Below are positions 1 through 6,956 of a stretch of DNA of 18,129 nt, one piece after another; the first letter of the stretch is position 1; each line of letters begins with the position of its first letter. Both the position numbers and the translations under genes were made by a program. The notes below the pieces were generated by a model, which was given only the letters and a program-made list of their open reading frames with translations, was not told the DNA's origin and did not search any database. Source of the stretch: JBHENC01 sp051000345 (GTDB taxonomy: Bacteria; Acidobacteriota; Blastocatellia; Pyrinomonadales; Pyrinomonadaceae); NCBI GenBank assembly GCA_051000345.1, contig JBPCOJ010000081.1, positions 1-18,129 on the forward strand, read 5' to 3'.

Positions 1-588
1 CAGGCCGGATTGAAAATGGGCGAGCGCGTCCTCATACACGCCGCCGGGTCTGGCGTCGGCCTCGCCGCCGTGCAACTTGCGAAAGCTTCCGGCGCATTCG
101 TTTGCGGCACATCGCGCACGATTGAGAAGCTGGAACGGGGGCGCGATTACGGTCTCGATGAATCCATCGTTATCAAAGATGAGCCGCAAGTTTTCGCCGA
201 TGCCGTGCGCGAGTGGACAAGCGGCGCGGGCGTCGATGTGGTGCTCGATCTCGTCGGCGGGTCATACTTCGCGGCGAACATGGATGCGTTAGCGAATCGC
301 GGGCGCATGATGCTTGTCGGCACGACGGGCGGCGCGAGCGCGCAGTTCGATTACGGCGTCGTGATGCGAAAAAGATTGCGGCTCACAGGCACGGTTTTGC
401 GCGCGCGTTCAGGTGAAGAAAAGGCGCGCGCGATGCGTCTTTTTGCCGCGCAGGTCGTGCCGCTGCTGGTAAGCGGGATTGTGCGCCCGGTCATAGATAA
501 AATTTATTCGATGAAGGACGTGCGCGCCGCACACGAGCGCATGGAATCGAACGAGAGTTTCGGTAAAATTGTGTTGACGATGGATTAA
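1..588 (+). CDS. PIG3-type NAD(P)H quinone oxidoreductase, 5' end missing
   Basis: This is the C-terminal part (about 195 residues) of a medium-chain dehydrogenase/reductase without the zinc-binding pattern. The reading frame is open from base 1, so the start lies outside the window; the TTG at base 10 is internal, not a start. A Rossmann nucleotide-binding turn HAAGSGVGLAAVQLAK is near the beginning, followed by GVDVVLDLVGG and, near the end, the ME.NESFGKIVL pattern typical of the TP53I3/PIG3 branch of quinone oxidoreductases. Such enzymes reduce quinones or other electrophilic carbonyls with NADPH in the cytoplasm. The family normally has about 325 residues, so roughly 130 are missing. The next gene starts only 19 bases downstream, so the two may be co-transcribed, although no functional link is obvious. 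The family assignment is firm; the true substrate is unknown. Confidence 0.88.
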   Translation, partial: QAGLKMGERVLIHAAGSGVGLAAVQLAKASGAFVCGTSRTIEKLERGRDYGLDESIVIKDEPQVFADAVREWTSGAGVDVVLDLVGGSYFAANMDALANRGRMMLVGTTGGASAQFDYGVVMRKRLRLTGTVLRARSGEEKARAMRLFAAQVVPLLVSGIVRPVIDKIYSMKDVRAAHERMESNESFGKIVLTMD

Positions 589-607
589 AAATAAGCGAGG
601 CGAGCCG

Positions 608-3307
608 ATGAATTTACGTGCGATTTTTATTCTCACAGTTTTCACGATTCTGTGCGTGGGGAACTTTTTACGCGCCGATGCGCAAACTCGAAACACCGAT
701 ATGAACACTGATCCGGCGGCAGGCGTGCCGCGCGAATTAGCGCGCGAGCGTGCGCAGCAACTCGGTAATATTCGTTATGCGTTAAGCGTCGAAATCTCTC
801 CCGGAGCAGCGATGTTGAAAGGCACGGAAGAAATTCGCGTGACGCTTCGTGATGACGGCGACGTGCCTGCGCTACTCGCGCTCGATTGGCGTGTCGCCGC
901 ACCGAAAGAGAACGAAGCGCGCGCGCGCGTATGGAACATCAAAGCGAACGGGCGAGGCATCGCAGATGCGCGCGAAGCAAACGATCATTTGTTGATACCG
1001 GGCAAGTATCTGGTCAAAGGCGAAAATAGAATCAGCCTTAACTTTGAATCGCCGATCAGCACATCGGGCAGCGCCGTGACGCGTTATCTTGACCGCGAAG
1101 ACAAGTCCGAATACATCTACACGCTCTTTGTGCCGTCGGACGCGAGCACCGTTTTCCCGTGCTTTGATCAACCGGATTTGAAAGCACGATTTACGCTGAA
1201 TGTCACCGCGCCTGCACGATGGAAGGTTATCACAAACACCTTGGCTGAAGAGGATGGTATCTTGGTAGTTAACAAACCCGGACAGGAAAGATACGTGTAC
1301 ATACCTTTTGAGCAAACACAGCCAATCAGTACCTACTTGTTTGCATTTGCCGCCGGAGACTTCGCAGTATTCCGTGATACGGTCTCGCTAACTTACACGC
1401 GTCTTTTCGTGCGAAGGTCGAAGGAAGCGCAGGCGCGCAAGGAACTCGCGGAAGTGTTTCGTCTCCATCGTGAAGGATTGAAATTTCTCGCGGAGTATTT
1501 CGATTATCCATTCCCGTTTCCTAAATATGATGTGGTGATCGTTCCGGAATTCGCTTACGGCGGAATGGAGTACGCGGGCTGCACATTTTTGCGCGAGGAA
1601 AGCATTTTGTTTCCGTCAGACCCGACGGCAAATGATTTGCTCGCGCGTGCGGAAGTTATTTTTCACGAAGCGGCGCACCAGTGGTTCGGCGACCTCGTGA
1701 CGATGCGCTGGTTCGATGATTTGTGGTTAAAGGAAGGCTTTGCGACGTTCATGGCTTACAAGGCGATGGAGCGAATCATGCCGGAGCGCAACGCTTGGAA
1801 GGCTTTTTATCAACGCACGAAGCCCGCCGCTTATTTGACGGATGTGACGAAAGGCACGACGCCTATCTTTCAGGAGATACCGAACTTGAGCGCGGCAAAA
1901 TCCGCTTACGGCAATATCGTTTATCGCAAAGCGCCGTCAATGCTGAGACAGGCGGAATTCTTTTTAGAGCCGGATAAATTTCAAAAAGCCGTCCGGATGT
2001 TTCTCAAAGAACATGCCTACGCGAATGCGGAGTGGGCTGATCTGGTGAGTGACTTTGAACGCGCTTCCGGTAAAAAGTTGGACGTGTGGGCAGCGGCGTG
2101 GGTCAAGCGGCGCGGGATGGCAGACGTGCGCGTTTCATGGAGCGCGAACGCGAAAACGAATCGCATCGAGCGCTTCACGCTACGGCAAACGGATGTATTG
2201 AATGAAGGCGGCGCGTGGCCTATGCGCGTCAAGGTTTTGCTCGCTTACGATGATGCTCCGCCCGTCATATTAACGGTGGCGATGAACGGCGAGAGAGAAA
2301 CGATTGTTCGTGAAGCTATTAATCGCCAGCGTCCGGCGTATGTGTTTGCGAATTACGAAGATTACGGCTACGGGCGTTTTCTGCTCGACGATGCGAGCCG
2401 CCCTTATGTGCTGAATAATTTGGGCAATGTGCATGATGAATTTTTGCGCGCGCTGTTGTGGGGAAGCCTCTGGGACAGCGTGCGCGAAGCGGAACTCGCG
2501 CCGTCCGCGTACATTAATCTGGCAATCAAACTCGTCGCGCAGGAACAAGACGAAGTGACCGTGCAAAGCATTCTGGGGCGCGCGTCAACCGCATTCAATC
2601 GTTATCTCTCGGACAAGCAGATGCGCGATGTTGCCGCGCCGCTTGAAAAAATGATTGCCGAGCGCATGATGAATGCCGCAACGCCCGGACTTCGCATTAC
2701 TTACTTTCGCGCGTTTCAATCAATCGCCACAACCGACGGAGCGCGCGGCGAACTTAAACGAATCCTGATCGGCGAAGAAAAGATTCCCGGCATGACTCTT
2801 CGCACGCGTGACCGCTTCGATCTTGTGACAACGCTTCTCTCGCGCGATGACCCGGACGCGCCCGCGCTTCTCGACAAATTAAAGGAAACGGAGACGACGG
2901 ACGACGCGCGGCGTTATGCCTTCGCTGCCGCTGCCGCCCGCGATGATTCGGGCGTGAAGCAAAAGTATTTCGATTCTTATGTACACGATGCGAAGCTTGC
3001 CGAAAGCTGGATCGAAGCGAGCCTTAATCCCTTCAACACCACGCGCCAATCCGATTTGACTTTGCCATATCTCGAACCGGCACTCCGGCAATTGCCTGTG
3101 CTTAAACGCACGCGCAAAATCTTCTTCGTCAACGGCTGGCTCGCGGCCTTCATCGGCGGCCAGCGAGACAAAAGCGCATTAGACGTGGTGCGTAAATTCC
3201 TGCAAGAGCAAACGCTCGACAGAGACTTGCGCCTCAAGGTGCTGGAAAATGTGGACGGCCTCGAACGCACCGTTAAAATCAGAGACAGGTATGCGCGCGA
3301 AGGATAA
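608..3307 (+). CDS. Exported M1-family zinc aminopeptidase (PepN-like)
   Basis: This 899-residue protein is a gluzincin aminopeptidase that removes N-terminal residues from peptides. The zinc site is complete: HEAAH at residues 353-357 with the third ligand Glu376, exactly the HEXXH-X18-E spacing of family M1. The catalytic tyrosine is probably Tyr439 in the segment SAYGNIVYRKAPSML. The exopeptidase motif, usually GAMEN, reads GGMEY at 318-322; the essential Glu is kept. Domain order is an N-terminal beta domain (about 40-240), the thermolysin-like catalytic domain (about 245-480) and a helical ERAP1-like C-terminal domain (about 550-899). A signal peptide covers residues 1-25, with hydrophobic AIFILTVFTILCVG and predicted cleavage at ADA-Q26, so the enzyme acts outside the cytoplasm. 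Length is normal for the family. The ATG is preceded by GAGG-like purines. The family call is certain; specificity is not predictable. Confidence 0.95.
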   Translation: MNLRAIFILTVFTILCVGNFLRADAQTRNTDMNTDPAAGVPRELARERAQQLGNIRYALSVEISPGAAMLKGTEEIRVTLRDDGDVPALLALDWRVAAPKENEARARVWNIKANGRGIADAREANDHLLIPGKYLVKGENRISLNFESPISTSGSAVTRYLDREDKSEYIYTLFVPSDASTVFPCFDQPDLKARFTLNVTAPARWKVITNTLAEEDGILVVNKPGQERYVYIPFEQTQPISTYLFAFAAGDFAVFRDTVSLTYTRLFVRRSKEAQARKELAEVFRLHREGLKFLAEYFDYPFPFPKYDVVIVPEFAYGGMEYAGCTFLREESILFPSDPTANDLLARAEVIFHEAAHQWFGDLVTMRWFDDLWLKEGFATFMAYKAMERIMPERNAWKAFYQRTKPAAYLTDVTKGTTPIFQEIPNLSAAKSAYGNIVYRKAPSMLRQAEFFLEPDKFQKAVRMFLKEHAYANAEWADLVSDFERASGKKLDVWAAAWVKRRGMADVRVSWSANAKTNRIERFTLRQTDVLNEGGAWPMRVKVLLAYDDAPPVILTVAMNGERETIVREAINRQRPAYVFANYEDYGYGRFLLDDASRPYVLNNLGNVHDEFLRALLWGSLWDSVREAELAPSAYINLAIKLVAQEQDEVTVQSILGRASTAFNRYLSDKQMRDVAAPLEKMIAERMMNAATPGLRITYFRAFQSIATTDGARGELKRILIGEEKIPGMTLRTRDRFDLVTTLLSRDDPDAPALLDKLKETETTDDARRYAFAAAAARDDSGVKQKYFDSYVHDAKLAESWIEASLNPFNTTRQSDLTLPYLEPALRQLPVLKRTRKIFFVNGWLAAFIGGQRDKSALDVVRKFLQEQTLDRDLRLKVLENVDGLERTVKIRDRYAREG

Positions 3308-3348
3308 TTATTGTTCGGCGGCTACATTGATGATAAGTGGAAAAGATT

Positions 3349-4020
3349 ATGCAAATTAGACACCTACTAAAATCACAAGCTAATCAAGTGCTTATTGAGC
3401 TAAAAAGTGCAGGCTGGAATCCTTCTGACTTCAAGTGGGAGGATACTGATAGCTCCACTTACTCAGGGAATCCGATTTCTCAATTATCTCATTCCACATC
3501 AGGGTATCGGTTCGTTTTTGATAACATGCATGGGCATTTTGTCTCGATTTGGTCTCCTGCTAGTGAGACCCAAGAGCAACGCATAAATTCTGGATCATGA
3601 AATAATCAAATTGCTCAGTTTAAGGAATGGCTTGGATATTTAAAGAGAGAGGTAGAATCACCGGATTTATGGGCAGCGATCTCACAAGAATCCGATCTTC
3701 TTAAGGCCACCTCATCTGATGAAGCAAACACTCCATTTACTGCTAGCGAAAAAACTTACGTCCTTTCAGGCATAAATGAAATCAAGAAGTATTTATTGAC
3801 AGCACATAAAGTTGATCCAGAACTTGTTGAGTCTCGTCTAAATTATTTGGCTGAGGCATCTAATAGGATAGGTAGAAAGGATTGGGTTAATTTGCTGCTA
3901 TCTGTGCTGGTAGGTATTGTTATACAAGCTGCCTTGCCTCAAGAGGCGACGCGCGAGTTGTTCCGATTCGTCGGTACGGTTCTCCAACAAATTCTCGGTC
4001 ATCCATTGCTGCTAACCTGA
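3349..4020 (+). pseudogene. Unrecognised gene with C-terminal membrane segment, split by an in-frame TGA
   Basis: Two apparently separate short reading frames (87 and 74 residues) lie in the same frame and join into one protein of about 223 codons if the TGA at 3598-3600 (codon 84 from ATG 3349) is ignored. The codons on either side of the stop look equally protein-like, with QIAQFKEWLGYLKREVESP soon after it. A single TGG-to-TGA change would explain the stop. The C-terminus carries a hydrophobic span (LLLSVLVGIVIQAAL) and a short amphipathic tail. A GTG at 3337 is an alternative start. The gene is visibly AT-richer than its neighbours and almost lacks the GCGCGC runs common elsewhere, so it was probably acquired by transfer. 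I do not recognise the family with confidence. It could be a decayed gene, a sequencing error, or less likely a readthrough gene; no function is claimed. Confidence 0.7.
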
Positions 4021-4193
4021 TTGCCGGTGTTCTACATGCTTATGCACACGCTGCCAAACAACTCATCGAATCAGGTGTTTCGATAGCAACCTTTTCATAG
4101 TGCTTCCTCTGATGTAAATTTATGAGTGCGCCGCTTAATTAAACTATCGTTTCGTATTTTCATTCCGCCCGTCGAGAATTTCAAACAGGAAGT

Positions 4194-4373
4194 TTAAGGG
4201 TTCGGCGTAGGTGCGAGGCGCTGCGCGGCTTCGTTTGTAATGATGCAGAGGCCGTGTATCTTTTGTTTGGATAGCTCCCGAACGAGTTGCGCGGCTTCCG
4301 TGTATGTAACGCCGGAAGTTTCACGTCCGCGCTCGCTTTTGACAGCCCATCGCTTTTGATCGAGTTCGTTCAT
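4194..4373 (-). CDS. Small 59-residue protein of unknown function, directly downstream of egtB
   Basis: An ATG-to-TAA frame on the minus strand encodes 59 residues. It begins MNELDQKRWAVKSERG, continues through a helix-like stretch TYTEAAQLVRELSKQ and a beta-like stretch KIHGLCIITNEAAQRL, and ends in APTPNP. The order (a tryptophan-containing strand, an amphipathic helix, a hydrophobic strand with a central Cys, then a helix) looks like a small folded domain, and codon choice matches the surrounding genes. It starts 13 bases after the egtB stop on the same strand, so it is probably in the same transcript. No good Shine-Dalgarno sequence is visible, which suggests coupling to egtB translation. 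The family is not one I can name. A role next to ergothioneine synthesis is only guilt by association. Confidence 0.62.
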   Translation of the reverse strand: MNELDQKRWAVKSERGRETSGVTYTEAAQLVRELSKQKIHGLCIITNEAAQRLAPTPNP

Positions 4374-4386
4374 CGCGGAAAAGATT

Positions 4387-5706
4387 TTATGCGTCGGCGG
4401 CGCAGCGGAGTCCTGCGAAACTGATGCGAAAGTTGCGGCGAAAGAAATTGCGAAATGAAGTGCGCAGCAATGGCGCGCGTGTTGCCCATGAGCCGCCTTT
4501 GAGCACGCGGTGGTCGCCGTCGAACCACGCTTCGGAATATTCAGGGTACGGAAATGCTTTGAAGCCCGGATAGCCCGCGAACGGATCGCTTGTCCATTCC
4601 CAAGCGTTGCCCGTCATGTCCAGACAGCCATAAGCGCTCGCGCCTTGCGGGAAACTCCCCGTCGGCGTCGTGTTCCAGAAGTGGCTTCCGAAGTTGCAGC
4701 GTGTTGCGTCAGGCTGTGTGTCGCCCCACGCGAAGCGCCGTCTATGATTGCGCGTTGCATCCCAAGACGCGGCCTTTTCCCATTCGGCTTCAGTCGGAAG
4801 GCGCTTGCCTGCGAAGCGCGCGTAGGCGTCCGCCTCATACCAACTGATGCCCGTCACCGGGTGCGTTAATTGCAAATCGTTTTCTGCAAACATTTCGCGC
4901 ACGCGCCAGTTTTCGTTGTTCGACCAGTAAAGCGGAGACGTGATGCTTTCGCTTTCGCGCCAAGCCCATCCTTCATCGTTCCAGAATTCGCGCCGCGTGT
5001 ATCCGCCCGCTTCGACGAAGCGCGCGTATTCTTCGTTCGTCGTCATCTGGCGGTCAATCTTGAATGCCGGAAGCTCTACGATGCGCGCGGGCAATTCGTT
5101 GTCGTAAGCAAAAGCTTTTTCATTCGCTCCCATCTCGAACGCGCCTGCGGGAATATGCACCATGTCACGCGCTGCATTCGATGATGCGGATGAATCGGAA
5201 ACTTGCGATTGAGTGTGCGCGGTGTCGTCAGCGGCGGGGCGCAGCTTTTTTTCGGGCGCGATTAATTGCATCAAGTACGCGAGCGTTTCCTGATGCTGGT
5301 ATTCGTGTTCGAGCACGAGGTGAAAAACGTAAGCATCGCGCAAAAGGGGATTCGCTTCGTCGAATCGAGTCGCCGCGAGATAGCGCAAAACTCTGTCGCG
5401 CACACGCTGTAAATAGTTTTCCATTTCGCGGCGTGTGGGTAGGTCTGTGGACTTTTCACGCGGCGTGTTGATCGGATCGAAGATGCGTTCGTAGCGATCA
5501 TCGGGCGGCGGCTCATTGTTCATTTTTTGCAGAAGCCAGAAGGCCTCGAAGACGCCTATGTGCGCGAGATGCCAGATCACAGGGCGAAAGCCGAAGCCGG
5601 GACTCTGGTGCAAATCTTCTTCACGCGCCATGTCGAAAAGCCGCAGCGTATCGCGGCGCGCGTTCATCATCAATTGTTCGATTGCTTCTGCTTGTTCGGT
5701 CATCAT
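4387..5706 (-). CDS. egtB: EgtB, hercynine oxygenase (ergothioneine sulfoxide synthase)
   Basis: This 439-residue non-haem iron enzyme couples a thiol (gamma-glutamylcysteine or cysteine, depending on type) to hercynine with O2, forming the sulfoxide precursor of ergothioneine in the cytoplasm. The N-terminal DinB-like helical domain (about 1-150) has the iron triad: His49 in WHLAH, and His134 and His138 in HEYQHQE (the HX3HXE motif). A Ser/Ala/His-rich linker at about 155-180 leads to the formylglycine-generating-enzyme-like domain (182-439), with GISWYEADAYARFAGKRLP, LDMTGNAWEWTSDPF, GYPGFKAFPYPEYSE and VLKGGSW. Length agrees with characterised EgtB proteins. Two Met codons lie in tandem (5706 and 5703); GAGG about 10 bases upstream serves either. 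The gene is divergent from egtD across 171 bases. Whether it uses cysteine, as the EgtB of Chloracidobacterium does, or gamma-glutamylcysteine cannot be settled by eye. Confidence 0.92.
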   Translation of the reverse strand: MMTEQAEAIEQLMMNARRDTLRLFDMAREEDLHQSPGFGFRPVIWHLAHIGVFEAFWLLQKMNNEPPPDDRYERIFDPINTPREKSTDLPTRREMENYLQRVRDRVLRYLAATRFDEANPLLRDAYVFHLVLEHEYQHQETLAYLMQLIAPEKKLRPAADDTAHTQSQVSDSSASSNAARDMVHIPAGAFEMGANEKAFAYDNELPARIVELPAFKIDRQMTTNEEYARFVEAGGYTRREFWNDEGWAWRESESITSPLYWSNNENWRVREMFAENDLQLTHPVTGISWYEADAYARFAGKRLPTEAEWEKAASWDATRNHRRRFAWGDTQPDATRCNFGSHFWNTTPTGSFPQGASAYGCLDMTGNAWEWTSDPFAGYPGFKAFPYPEYSEAWFDGDHRVLKGGSWATRAPLLRTSFRNFFRRNFRISFAGLRCAADA

Positions 5707-5766
5707 CGTTTATATGCCTCACGGAAAAAATTGTGGCGCGTGACAAAATGAACACGCCCGCGCGAG

Positions 5767-5794
5767 TTGCTAATGAAAGGTAATACGTTATCAT
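5767..5794 (+). promoter_or_regulatory. Candidate promoter for the egtD operon
   Basis: A TTGCTA hexamer and a TATCAT hexamer are separated by 16 bases, resembling sigma-70 -35 and -10 boxes, in the egtB/egtD divergent region. Initiation would fall around 5801, giving a leader of about 75 bases before the egtD start. This is a by-eye match with two mismatches in the -35 box and one in the -10 box; AT-rich intergenic DNA can produce this by chance. No operator repeat was recognised. Confidence 0.35.
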
Positions 5795-5813
5795 AAAAGC
5801 GGTCTATGGAGCG

Positions 5814-5839
5814 GCGGGAATAAAAGCCCGCTTCTTTTT
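5814..5839 (+). terminator. Terminator-like hairpin in the egtD leader (possible attenuator)
   Basis: GCGGG (5814-5818) pairs with CCCGC (5827-5831) around an eight-base loop, and TTCTTTTT follows. The structure lies about 40 bases upstream of the egtD start and downstream of the candidate promoter. An upstream AAGCGG (5797-5802) could instead pair with CCGCTT (5828-5833), an alternative that would break the hairpin, as in attenuation. The stem is only five pairs long, so this is tentative. It is oriented to stop transcription heading into egtD; egtB runs the other way. Confidence 0.38.
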
Positions 5840-5860
5840 GCTTTCCGTTCAAGGAATGTG

Positions 5861-5866
5861 AAGGAG
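5861..5866 (+). promoter_or_regulatory. Ribosome binding site that supports the TTG start of egtD
   Basis: AAGGAG lies 11 bases before the TTG at 5878. No ATG or GTG in frame nearby gives a full-length EgtD, so this site is the main reason to accept the TTG start. Confidence 0.65.
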
Positions 5867-5877
5867 ACGAACAACGC

Positions 5878-6945
5878 TTGACCGCGACACTACTGCCCGA
5901 CACCTCTTCTATTCGCGCCGACGATAAACGGCTCGTCATACATAATCTGCTGCGCGGCGATGCTGGCGCGGACTTCGAGCGTGACGTGCGCGCGGGACTT
6001 TCGGCGCAACCGAAAAAACTTTTCCCGAAATATTTTTACGACGCGCTCGGCTCGCAGCTCTTCGAGGCCATTTGCCAGTTGCCGGAATATTATCTGGCGC
6101 GCGCCGAAGATGAAATCTTTGCGAATCACGCGAACGACATTGTCGAGGCAATCAAAGTCGAGAGGAAAAGCGCCGTCACCCTTTTGGAAATGGGAAGTGG
6201 CAGCGCGACGAAAACGCGCCGCATCATCGAAGCGCTTTTGCGTGAACAATCCGGGTTGCTTTATATGCCCGTCGATATTTCCGCTCCGGCGCTCGAACAA
6301 AGCGCGCGCGTGCTGCTGCAATCCTTCGAGGCTCTGCGCGTTGAAGCCTACGCGGGCGATTACTTCGACGCGCTCCAGAAAATCGGCGAAGACAATAAAG
6401 AGAGAGGCCGCACGCTCGCGCTTTTTCTCGGCTCAAACATAGGGAACTTCGATGCCGACGGAGCGCGCACTTTCCTGCGCGGCTTGCGTGGAGTTCTGCG
6501 CGCCGGAGATATGGTGCTGCTCGGGGCTGACTTGAAGAAAAACAGGCGCGTGCTCGAAGCCGCGTATGACGATGCGCTCGGCGTGACAGCCGCTTTTAAT
6601 CTCAATTTGCTGGTGCGCATCAACCGCGAATTCGATGCTGATTTCGATCCTCGCCGCTTTCGTCATCACGCCGTTTACAACGAAACGATTGGCCGCATAG
6701 AAGTTTACGCAGAGAGCCTCCGCGAGCAAACCATTTTTCTTCGCAAGCTGAAATTGGAAGTGAGCTTTGCGGCGAATGAGCGCATTCACACGGAAAATTC
6801 CTACAAGTATGACTTGGAAGATTTGTCTCAACTGGCAAGAGAAACCGGCTTCACACGCGCGCGTACATGGCTCGACTCGCGCGAGCAATTCAGCAGTAAT
6901 CTGTTTCTCGCCGACAATTCTACAAACGGCTTACGCGAAAGGTAG
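5878..6945 (+). CDS. egtD: EgtD, histidine N-alpha-methyltransferase
   Basis: EgtD transfers three methyl groups from S-adenosylmethionine to the alpha-amino group of histidine, giving hercynine, the first step of ergothioneine synthesis. The 355 residues include all family landmarks: KYFYDALGSQLFEAICQLP with Tyr54 and the following PEYY (70-72), the SAM-binding LLEMGSGSATKTR (102-114), PVDIS (131-135), FLGSNIGNF (183-191) and HTENSYKY near 304-311. Glu306 and Ser308 probably match the histidine-binding Glu282 and Ser284 of the mycobacterial enzyme, and Tyr54/Tyr71 match Tyr39/Tyr56. Length is slightly above the mycobacterial 321 because of a longer N-terminus. The start is a TTG with AAGGAG upstream. 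egtA follows after 11 bases, so both are in one operon. Identification is secure. Confidence 0.95.
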   Translation: MTATLLPDTSSIRADDKRLVIHNLLRGDAGADFERDVRAGLSAQPKKLFPKYFYDALGSQLFEAICQLPEYYLARAEDEIFANHANDIVEAIKVERKSAVTLLEMGSGSATKTRRIIEALLREQSGLLYMPVDISAPALEQSARVLLQSFEALRVEAYAGDYFDALQKIGEDNKERGRTLALFLGSNIGNFDADGARTFLRGLRGVLRAGDMVLLGADLKKNRRVLEAAYDDALGVTAAFNLNLLVRINREFDADFDPRRFRHHAVYNETIGRIEVYAESLREQTIFLRKLKLEVSFAANERIHTENSYKYDLEDLSQLARETGFTRARTWLDSREQFSSNLFLADNSTNGLRER

Positions 6946-6956
6946 ATTCGTCCGGC

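Noticed and set aside
3598..3600. TGA read as selenocysteine in the interrupted gene
   Set aside because: No SECIS-like hairpin is evident just after the TGA and the context suggests an ancestral Trp codon. A nonsense mutation or sequencing error is simpler.
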